Origin: Acidobacteriaceae bacterium
GTDB taxonomy: Bacteria > Acidobacteriota > Terriglobia > Terriglobales > Acidobacteriaceae
Assembly (NCBI GenBank): GCA_003159355.1
Contig: PLPA01000098.1
Location: forward strand, 1-32,601
DNA length: 32,601 nucleotides
Direction: 5' to 3'
Below the pieces are notes generated by a model that was not told where the DNA came from, made no database searches, and was given only the letters and a program-made list of their open reading frames with translations. Both the position numbers and the translations under genes were made by a program. Below are positions 1 to 6,627 of the stretch, one piece after another (positions within the stretch are counted from its first letter, which is position 1; the number at the start of each line of letters is the position of its first letter).

Positions 1-1382
1 ATGGCATGAGCGCCATGGCTCATCGTCGTCATATTCTGAAATTCAAGGCGCGTGGTGTGATCGAGGTTCTGCTGCCCGCTGTAGCCGCCGCCGGTGAAAT
101 CGCCTTGAACATTGACGGTGAGCGCCGTTGAATCGGGATAGATGTTCGTATTCTGCCGCTCGAGCTGGAAGCGGCTCTCGTTGACGATGTGATCGTTGAC
201 GACGATTGCATCGCTCATCTGCACGGTGTGGTCGGTGTTTGCCTCATGCGTGGAAGCGCTCGCCAGCGATCCGGAATTCAGATCGCCGTGCTCGGACTCA
301 GACCAGAAGCCATAGCGTGCGGTGAAGGTGTTTTTAGCGCCCAGTTGCCAATCGATGCGCGCCGAGGCGTTGTCGCGGATGCGGCGATTCAATAGGTTGA
401 CGGAGTAGTTCAGGTTGTCCTCGTAAACGCCGGAGCTGTCTTCGAGAATCGCATCCGGAATCGCCCAGGCATTGATGCTCCCGGTGTTGCGCTGTTCGGC
501 GCTGACAAAGAAGGACGCCGTCTTGGAGAGCGCGCCGCTCGCCGTGCCGTTGAACTGGTAGCTGTAGTAAGGGGGGATGACCGGCGTGAAGGGATTGCCG
601 GTATTGAAGGCCTTGTCGTTGCCTTGCATGAAGACCTGCCCGTGCAGCTTGTCCGTTCCCGGCTTGGTGAGAATCTCGATGCGGCCGAAGCCGATGCGGT
701 CGAATTCTGCCGAAAAAGGATTCTGATTGATGCGAATCTCGCGAATCGCCGACTTGGGTGGAAGCTGTCCGCCGCTGAAGCCGTCGATGTAAATCTGCCC
801 GCCATTCGGTCCCGCCGAGGGGCCGGCCAGCGCTGTCAACTCATTCGACAGCTCATCCGGATCGTCAGAGAGCGCGTCCAGGTCCTTGCCCTTGAGAACG
901 ATGGCGCTGGCGTTGCCGCCCGCCTCCACGTTGACCGCGGGCGACTCATCGGTGACCGTGACGTTCTGCTGCTCGACGGCCATGGCCATGGAAATCTTCA
1001 CGTGCATCACCTGGCCGGCCGCAAGCTGAATGGGCTGCGAAGCAAAGTCAGCAAAGCCCGCCACCGAGGCCAGCACAACATACTTGCCGGGAGCGATGCC
1101 GCTCACCTGGTAAGCCCCGCTCGCGTCTGCGGTTGCCGTGCCCACGGTCACTCCCGCGGAGGTGGTGATGGTGATCGTTGCGCCCGGAATCATCGCGCCT
1201 GTAGGGTCAGCGACTTGACCGCGCAAGGTGCCTGCCGCAACTGGAGCCGCGGTAGCCGCTGTTGCCGATGAAGGTGTCGCCACTGCCGGCGCGGGAGTTG
1301 GCGCCTGTGCGGCGGCCACACTGGCCGCGCCCAACGCCAAGGCAACAAAAAGATGTGTGAAGCAATGTAATTTTGAGTACAC
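1..1382 (-). CDS. TonB-dependent receptor, Oar-like (partial, N-terminal ~460 aa)
   Basis: The frame is open from a GTG at 1382 to the left edge, so the ORF track, which shows no complete ORF here, missed it. The protein begins with a signal peptide (VALALGAASVAAAQA), then an Ala/Pro-rich linker. A carboxypeptidase-regulatory-like beta-sandwich follows at about residues 50-130 (GQVADPTGAMIPGATITIT, YQVSGIAPGKYVV). Next comes a plug-like domain (IYIDGFSGGQLPPKSAIREI, FGRIEILTKPGTDKLHG), then the start of the beta-barrel. This architecture is typical of the large outer-membrane receptors abundant in Acidobacteriota; the substrate cannot be read from the sequence. The start is 38 nt after the stop of the DUF5666-like gene, so the two are probably co-transcribed. 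GAGGG precedes the GTG by about 4 nt, a rather tight spacing, so the exact start is uncertain. The barrel's C-terminus is outside the window. Confidence 0.87.
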   Translation of the reverse strand, partial: MYSKLHCFTHLFVALALGAASVAAAQAPTPAPAVATPSSATAATAAPVAAGTLRGQVADPTGAMIPGATITITTSAGVTVGTATADASGAYQVSGIAPGKYVVLASVAGFADFASQPIQLAAGQVMHVKISMAMAVEQQNVTVTDESPAVNVEAGGNASAIVLKGKDLDALSDDPDELSNELTALAGPSAGPNGGQIYIDGFSGGQLPPKSAIREIRINQNPFSAEFDRIGFGRIEILTKPGTDKLHGQVFMQGNDKAFNTGNPFTPVIPPYYSYQFNGTASGALSKTASFFVSAEQRNTGSINAWAIPDAILEDSSGVYEDNLNYSVNLLNRRIRDNASARIDWQLGAKNTFTARYGFWSESEHGDLNSGSLASASTHEANTDHTVQMSDAIVVNDHIVNESRFQLERQNTNIYPDSTALTVNVQGDFTGGGYSGQQNLDHTTRLEFQNMTTMSHGAHA

Positions 1383-1420
1383 GTGTCCCTCGCTTGTCTC
1401 CGATAAATGTTTGTGTGCGT

Positions 1421-2599
1421 CTACTGTGCGGCCGCTTCGGCCGCGCCCGCGCCGCCGTTCATGCTCCAGTTGGAGAGCAGGTTCTGACTGGCCGCGGGAG
1501 CCTCCAGCAGCGGTTCAACGCCTGCCAGCAGCGTGATCGCCGATACCTCGCTGGTTCCGTCGGTCGCTACCAGCATCACCGCCTCGCCCTTTTGCAAATC
1601 GCCGAGTTGAATCGCCGGCGCCCGGCTGAGCATCTGCTGGGGATCGGGAGCGACGCCGCCCGCACCGCCATGCTGGCCGCCCCATTGGCCGCCGCCTCCG
1701 CCGTGCTGCCCGCCTGTCGCGCCGCCATTCGCCGCGGAAGCATTACCGCCTAATCCGCCTTGACCGCCGCTTGCGGTTCCTTTCAGCCGCATGGCCAGCA
1801 TTCGCGCCATCATCTCCGGCAGCCGCCGCATCTGCGCCTCGGCGGTGATGTGGATGGTGACCTGCTTCTTGGTCGCCAGATCCTTCACCACCAGCGTTGC
1901 TCCCGCCGCATCGAGCGACGTGATGGTTCCGGCGATGCTGCGGAAGCTGCCTGAAACCACATCTTCGGCTGTAATCTCCGTGCCGTCCGCATTCTTTTCA
2001 CCGCGCGCCCGCAACTGGTCGCCCACGTGAATCGCATCGATCAGCTCCGGCTGCGCCTCGTCATAGCGCACCGAGGCCGGCGCGTAACGCTTGAGCATCG
2101 TCGCCTTGGCGGTATGCACGGTGATCGTCTTGGCCAGGACTCCCGCGCCGCTGGTCAGCACAATGACGCCCGCTGCGGCATCGACGCTCTTCACCAGCCC
2201 GCCCACGCCGCGCCGCTGCCAGTCTTCGCGATCCTTCTGCTGCTTCAGCGCCACATCCGCCTGCTTGATGGCGACGATGCGAAGAGCATGGACTGTGGTT
2301 CCGGTTGCATTCGAATCCGGTTTCACCAGCGCTCGATCGCTCACCGCCAAATCGCTGAACGAAATTTTCTCCGCGCTGCTCAAATCCTTAGCTCCGGGCG
2401 CGATGCGCAGGATCGCCGCGTCTGAAGAAACTTCGACCTGGTAAACTCCGTCGGCATCCGTCTTGACCGTAAGCGTGCTGCCATTGATGGCGGTGATCGA
2501 GCCCTGGAAAGGTTTGGGCACCTGGGCCAGCGCCACGCCGGCCAGCAGAGCGAAGATCACAGCCAAATGCGTAATTGAAAGCGGATATCGAATCTTCAT
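1421..2599 (-). CDS. Exported protein with three DUF5666-like repeats
   Basis: The product is 392 aa starting at MKIRYPLSITHLAVIFALLAGVALAQ, a clear Sec signal peptide. The longer ATG at 2719 in the ORF track would put 40 unrelated residues in front of it and run into the upstream gene. AAAGG lies about 4 nt before the chosen ATG. Three tandem beta-rich units with the same opening pattern can be seen at about 31-112 (GSITAINGSTLTVKT), 131-217 (GGLVKSVDAAAGVIVLTS) and 220-363 (GTITSLDAAGATLVVKD). They match the DUF5666 (OB-like) fold family of exported acidobacterial proteins. Unit three is interrupted by a Gly/Gln/His-rich stretch at about 277-318. Function is unknown. Its place directly before the TonB-dependent receptor gene suggests an envelope role. 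Confidence 0.82.
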   Translation of the reverse strand: MKIRYPLSITHLAVIFALLAGVALAQVPKPFQGSITAINGSTLTVKTDADGVYQVEVSSDAAILRIAPGAKDLSSAEKISFSDLAVSDRALVKPDSNATGTTVHALRIVAIKQADVALKQQKDREDWQRRGVGGLVKSVDAAAGVIVLTSGAGVLAKTITVHTAKATMLKRYAPASVRYDEAQPELIDAIHVGDQLRARGEKNADGTEITAEDVVSGSFRSIAGTITSLDAAGATLVVKDLATKKQVTIHITAEAQMRRLPEMMARMLAMRLKGTASGGQGGLGGNASAANGGATGGQHGGGGGQWGGQHGGAGGVAPDPQQMLSRAPAIQLGDLQKGEAVMLVATDGTSEVSAITLLAGVEPLLEAPAASQNLLSNWSMNGGAGAAEAAAQ

Positions 2600-2632
2600 C
2601 TTGCCTTTCGTAAGCCAACTTTCCACAGGCCA

Positions 2633-2646
2633 ACGCCTTTTGGCGT
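2633..2646. repeat. Small hairpin in gap between binding-protein gene and DUF5666 gene
   Basis: ACGCC-TTTT-GGCGT forms a 5-bp perfect stem with a 4-nt loop in the 116-nt gap upstream of the DUF5666-like gene. It has no T-tract and may be incidental. No clear promoter is seen in this gap. Confidence 0.25.
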
Positions 2647-2715
2647 GCGGGATGGGAAAAATCATCACTGTTTGAGTAGACGGCTCAGGCCGCCAAAAGG
2701 TTGAGGGAAGCCTTA

Positions 2716-4353
2716 TCAATCCTTCGCCAGCTCCGCCGTCTCCAGAAAGGCAAAACTGCCCGACGGCGTGGGAAGCACGTGCGTCAGCCGCCGGTTGTGC
2801 ACCACGACCGTGTCCCTGTACCAGAGATTAATGGCGGGCAGATCGCGCGCCAGCGTCTGTTGCGCCTCGACGTAATCGGCGCGCCGCCGGACCGCGTCCG
2901 CGCTCTCAGACGCATCGGCAAGCAGCGCGTCAAGCTGCGGATTCGAGTAGTGGCCGCGGTTGGCGCCCTGAGGAGAAAAGCTGGCTGTCGCGAAGGCGTA
3001 GGTGAAGATGTCCGGCTGCTCGTTGCCGCCGATCCAGCGCAGCGAATACAGTTGAAAGGTTCCTCGCGTCACGTCCGAGTAGAACGTGGCGAACTCGTAG
3101 CTGCGCAGATCAAGCGCAATGCCCGCCTTCGCCAGTTGCTGCTGCAAGACTGCGGCCAGCAAGCGAGTGTCGCCGTCGGTTGAAGTCTTCATCGCCAGAT
3201 GAAAGCGCACGCCGTCGCGCCCCGGTGGATGGCCCGCTTCATCCAGCAGCCGCGCCGCTCGCGCAGGATCGTAATCGTAGCGGGCGACGTCACCGGTGAA
3301 GGCCCAGTGGCTCACGGGCAGCAGGCTCTCGGCCGTGTGCGCGTGGCCTCCGAGCAGCGTCTGAATAATCAGCTTGCGGTCGATGGCGCAGGCAATCGCC
3401 TGACGGATGCGCGCGTCTTTCAACAGCGGATCGCGCAGGTTGAAGCCAATGTACTGCACCTGCGTTCCCGGCGCGTCCTCGACGATCAGATTCGGCCGCG
3501 TGGCCAGCACCGCCAATGAATCCATCGGCAGCGAATTGACGGCCACGTCGCCCGAACCTTTTTCCAGCTCCAGCGACTCGGTGATCGCATCCGGCACCAC
3601 GCGAAAGCGCACGCGCTCAATCTTCGGCGCGCCGGACCAAGAGAACGGATTGCGCTCCACTACAACATCCTGATCGATCTGCTGGCTCACAAAGCGAAAC
3701 GGCCCGGTGCCCACCGGATGCCGCCAGAACTCGCGCCCGCTACCCTCCGGAACAACGCCGAAGGCGCCGGTGGAAAGATTAGTCAGCAGAAAGTTGTCCG
3801 CGTGCTTCAAATGAAAAACAACCGTCCGCGCATCGCGAGCCTCGACCGTATCCACCGACGCATAGGCCGCGGCCTTGGGCGAGATCACCGCGCCGGAGCG
3901 GATCGAATTCACGGTCCACGCCACATCGCGCGCGGTCATCGGGCGGCCATCATGGAACTGCACGCCCTCGCGCAGATGAAAGACCAGCGTCAGCGGCTCC
4001 GGCTGCTCCCAGCTCTCGGCCAGCGCGGGCGTGAAATGAAAGCTGGCATCGCGGGCCACCAGCCCATCGAAGAGCAGTTCGTCAATGTGCTCCGATTGGG
4101 CATCGGTGCCGACGCGCGGGTCCAGGCTGGCCGGGCTGCTCTCGATCAGGAAGACCACCGTCCGCGGATCGCGTGGCGCCGAGTGGCAGCCCGCCAGCGC
4201 CACCAGCGCGGCCAGCATCACCAAAGAAGTTTGGGTGCCCCACCCTCGCCGCGTTCTTGTTTTTGCGGCTAGGGTGGGAATCCACGAACTGCGGGTGCCC
4301 CAGGTCTCGATTTTGAGACCTGGGAAACTGCAAGCCTTGGTTGCGCTACGCAT
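2716..4353 (-). CDS. ABC transporter substrate-binding lipoprotein, peptide family (SBP_bac_5)
   Basis: The product is 545 aa of the DppA/OppA/MppA family. Family features are the opening strand (VVFLIESSPASLDPRVG), LAESWEQPEPLTLVFHLREGVQFHDGRPMTA, YIGFNLRDPLLKDARIRQAIA and the closing segment LPAINLWYRDTVVV. A lipobox (LVALAGC, Cys56) shows it is a periplasmic lipoprotein. The ATG at 4353 overlaps the end of anmK by 8 nt. No other start is available until TTG/GTG/ATG at 4224-4218, which would leave almost no n-region. The first 45 residues are largely encoded by two DNA palindromes (see repeats), and these supply the basic residues KTRTRR. No permease or ATPase gene is adjacent. Co-transcription with nagZ and anmK suggests murein peptide capture like MppA; that ligand is inferred. 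The start is uncertain. Confidence 0.85.
   Translation of the reverse strand: MRSATKACSFPGLKIETWGTRSSWIPTLAAKTRTRRGWGTQTSLVMLAALVALAGCHSAPRDPRTVVFLIESSPASLDPRVGTDAQSEHIDELLFDGLVARDASFHFTPALAESWEQPEPLTLVFHLREGVQFHDGRPMTARDVAWTVNSIRSGAVISPKAAAYASVDTVEARDARTVVFHLKHADNFLLTNLSTGAFGVVPEGSGREFWRHPVGTGPFRFVSQQIDQDVVVERNPFSWSGAPKIERVRFRVVPDAITESLELEKGSGDVAVNSLPMDSLAVLATRPNLIVEDAPGTQVQYIGFNLRDPLLKDARIRQAIACAIDRKLIIQTLLGGHAHTAESLLPVSHWAFTGDVARYDYDPARAARLLDEAGHPPGRDGVRFHLAMKTSTDGDTRLLAAVLQQQLAKAGIALDLRSYEFATFYSDVTRGTFQLYSLRWIGGNEQPDIFTYAFATASFSPQGANRGHYSNPQLDALLADASESADAVRRRADYVEAQQTLARDLPAINLWYRDTVVVHNRRLTHVLPTPSGSFAFLETAELAKD
4239..4278. repeat. REP-like palindrome within 5' end of binding-protein gene
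   Basis: CCCACCCT plus GCCGC pairs with GCGGC plus AGGGTGGG around a 12-nt loop, giving 13 paired bases with one internal mismatch. It is preceded on the plus strand by GGGTGC, as is the neighbouring palindrome at 4299. It is read in frame as residues 26-39 of the substrate-binding protein. Confidence 0.75.
4299..4324. repeat. REP-like palindrome, second of a tandem pair
   Basis: CCCAGGTCTC and GAGACCTGGG form a perfect 10-bp stem around a 6-nt loop. It is preceded by GGGTGC and lies 20 nt from the palindrome at 4239-4278. A related copy with the same CCCAGGT/ACCTGGG arms and similar loop is at 32175-32199. Here it encodes roughly residues 10-19 of the binding protein's long N-terminus, if the ATG at 4353 is used. 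Confidence 0.75.
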
Positions 4354-5515
4354 ACGTCACCTGCCCCAGGATCGCCGGTCGGGCCGCGCCGGTTGCTCGC
4401 GGCAGATTACCCGGCAGATGGTTCCAGGTTTGCCAGGCCAGCAGCGCAAAGGCCGCGGCCTCCTTGGCCTCGGCGGGCAGGCCGAACTCCTCGCTCGCCG
4501 CCAGTTCGCAACCCAGCGGCTCAAGCCTTTGCGCCAGCATTGCCATCAGCGTCGCATTGCGCGCGCCGCCGCCGGAGACGATGTAGTCCACGCCTCGGCC
4601 TCGCATTGTGCTTTCAATGTAAGTCTTGTAACTCCGCGCAATTGTCTCGGCGGTCAGCGCGGTCGCCGTGGCCAGCGCGTCTTCGGGTTTGCTGCTGTGC
4701 CTGCGGCACTCGACCAAAAAGGCCGCCGCGTAAGCGCGCCCAAACTGCTCGCGCCCCGCGGTGCGCGGCGGCTTCTGCTTGAAATACGGATTGCGCAACG
4801 CCTCGGCCAGCACCGGTGCGAGCACTGCGCCCTGCGCGGCAAAGTTCCCATTGCGATCAAACTTTTTATTGAAGAGCTTCTGAGCTAGCGCGTCGATGAC
4901 CATATTTCCTGGGCCTGTGTCGAAGGCGATCACCGCCTCTGCCGCGGCTCCGGCGGGAATCGACGTCAGGTTGGCGATGCCGCCGATGTTCTGCAATACG
5001 CGCCCGCGCTTGGCGTCGGCAAAGAGCACGTAGTCCAGCAGCGGAACCAGCGGCGCTCCCTGGCCGCCGGCGAGCATATCCGCGGGGCGAAAATTGGAAA
5101 CCACCGGAACGCCAATCGCCGCGGCCATCACCGCCGCCTCGCCGAGCTGCCAGGTGCATGCGAAGCGCCGTCCCGCATAGCTCTCCGCGCGCGGCTGATG
5201 ATAAAGCGTCTGCCCGTGGCAGCCTATCAGATCAAGCTTGACTTTGTGTTGCACGAGCGCCGCGCTGACCGCCTCGGCGTAGGCCAGCCCGAGCCGCCAG
5301 TTGAGCCGCGCCAACTCGGCGGTTGAAGTTGAACTCGCGTTCATCGCCGCTAAAACCGCTTGCCGCAACGCAGCCGGAAACGCGAAGCCCTCATGCGCGA
5401 GCAGCGTGACGCGGGGCCGCAGTTTTCCCGGCGCAATGCGCACCACGGCTACATCGATTCCATCCGCCGAAGTGCCGCTCATGATGCCGGCCACCGTCAT
5501 GGTCTTCGCGCTCAT
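4346..5515 (-). CDS. anmK: Anhydro-N-acetylmuramic acid kinase
   Basis: The product is 389 aa, the usual AnmK length. AnmK hydrolyses the 1,6-anhydro ring of anhydro-MurNAc and phosphorylates it to MurNAc-6-phosphate during cytoplasmic peptidoglycan recycling. Signature motifs are the N-terminal phosphate-binding loop IMSGTSADGIDVA, the substrate segment IGCHGQTLYHQP, NIGGIANLT, FDTGPGNMVIDA and the late VSGGGARNATLM. The ATG overlaps the nagZ stop as ATGA, so translation is probably coupled to nagZ, whose product releases GlcNAc from GlcNAc-anhydroMurNAc peptides and so generates AnmK's substrate route. The reading frame appears intact and unremarkable. Confidence 0.96.
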   Translation of the reverse strand: MSAKTMTVAGIMSGTSADGIDVAVVRIAPGKLRPRVTLLAHEGFAFPAALRQAVLAAMNASSTSTAELARLNWRLGLAYAEAVSAALVQHKVKLDLIGCHGQTLYHQPRAESYAGRRFACTWQLGEAAVMAAAIGVPVVSNFRPADMLAGGQGAPLVPLLDYVLFADAKRGRVLQNIGGIANLTSIPAGAAAEAVIAFDTGPGNMVIDALAQKLFNKKFDRNGNFAAQGAVLAPVLAEALRNPYFKQKPPRTAGREQFGRAYAAAFLVECRRHSSKPEDALATATALTAETIARSYKTYIESTMRGRGVDYIVSGGGARNATLMAMLAQRLEPLGCELAASEEFGLPAEAKEAAAFALLAWQTWNHLPGNLPRATGAARPAILGQVTYA

Positions 5516-6627
5516 GCGGTCTGCGCCTCCGCATTGGTTTGGGCGCTTCGGACCGTTTCGCCAAAGTGCAAAATCCGCGCCCCCAGCGATTCGAATTGCT
5601 TCGCCGTGAGCGCTGGCGGAACACCGCTTGCAAAGAGCTTCGCTCGCGCTGTTGCCGTTTCGAAAGCGCGCGCAATAATAAGCTTTGAAAACGCCGCCGA
5701 CCGCTCAGCTTCGGCAATTAATGCTTCATACGCGCGCAGAATCAGTTCTGGAGTATGACAGATTTCCATCAAATCCATTCCCGCGCGAATCGCCTCTATT
5801 GCAGCCTCTTCAATGGGCATGAACTTCAGTATTCCGCCCATCTCCAGATCGTCGGAGAAGAGGATGCCGCGATAGCCGATGCGCTTGCGCAGCACCGTAG
5901 TAATCCAGTAGGGCGACACGCTGGCGGGACGATTCTTGCCGGGAGTCTCAGGATAAGCCGCGTGGTTGACCATCACCATTGGCAGTTCGTTGCGCAGATC
6001 GCGATAGGGCGCAATATCCTCGCTCCATAATTCGCGCATCTTGCGATGAATCGCCGGAGTTTCCGTGTGCGAATCCAGAGAGCCGCCGCCGAGACCGGGA
6101 AAGTGTTTGCCGCAGCCGGCGACATTATGCGCCGCAAGGCCAGCGAGAAAGTTGCGCGCATACTCGATCACTTGTTCCGCAGTTTCACCCGCTGCGCGTG
6201 AGCCAAGAACGGCAGCCGACGCTGGCAGAGCCAGGTCGAGGACCGGCGCCAGCGTTGTGTTGAAGCCAAAGGCCTTCACGGCGCGCGCGATCAACTCGCC
6301 GTGCTCGCGAACCAGCGCACTACGGTCTGTTCGTCGCGCCGCCTCCGCCACAGCCTGCGCGGAGGGCATCGGCGCGAGCGCATCGCGCAGCCGGTCCACC
6401 GTTCCGCCTTCTACGTCCACGCTGCGAAAGCTATGTGGCGCGCACAAGGCTGTCGCCTCATCCAGCAGCGCCCGCGTCTGCCGCGCGTCGGTAATGTTGC
6501 GCCGGAAGAGAATCACGCCTGCCGGACGCACCAGCTTGAGCCATGCGCGCTCCAGCGCGGTCAACTCCGTGCCGCCGAGGCCGACGACCAGCAGGCTTCC
6601 CGCCGCGTGACGTAGATTTATTTTCAT
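5512..6627 (-). CDS. nagZ: Beta-N-acetylhexosaminidase, glycoside hydrolase family 3
   Basis: The product is 371 aa, compact GH3 of the NagZ type, which removes GlcNAc from GlcNAc-anhydroMurNAc-(peptide) in the cytoplasm. Visible landmarks are LVVGLGGTELTALE near the start, the KHFPG motif (CGKHFPGLGGGSLDSHTETP) with the loop holding the Asp-His general acid pair, and the nucleophile region ILFSDDLEMGGI. There is no signal peptide, consistent with cytosolic recycling. The start ATG overlaps the mutS stop (ATGA) and has a purine-rich GGAAAAAGG stretch just before it, within mutS. It sits between mutS and anmK on the same strand with 4-nt overlaps on both sides. Confidence 0.93.
   Translation of the reverse strand: MKINLRHAAGSLLVVGLGGTELTALERAWLKLVRPAGVILFRRNITDARQTRALLDEATALCAPHSFRSVDVEGGTVDRLRDALAPMPSAQAVAEAARRTDRSALVREHGELIARAVKAFGFNTTLAPVLDLALPASAAVLGSRAAGETAEQVIEYARNFLAGLAAHNVAGCGKHFPGLGGGSLDSHTETPAIHRKMRELWSEDIAPYRDLRNELPMVMVNHAAYPETPGKNRPASVSPYWITTVLRKRIGYRGILFSDDLEMGGILKFMPIEEAAIEAIRAGMDLMEICHTPELILRAYEALIAEAERSAAFSKLIIARAFETATARAKLFASGVPPALTAKQFESLGARILHFGETVRSAQTNAEAQTA

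Noticed and set aside
624-1271. 215-aa plus-strand ORF over the receptor gene
   Set aside because: The minus frame gives a coherent signal peptide, regulatory domain and plug; the plus frame is Arg/Gly/His-rich without motifs.
1698-1773. Repeat-like Gly/His-coding stretch in the DUF5666-like gene considered as a mobile or regulatory repeat
   Set aside because: It is low-complexity coding sequence (Gly/Gln/His) within one protein unit, without inverted arms or copies elsewhere in the window.
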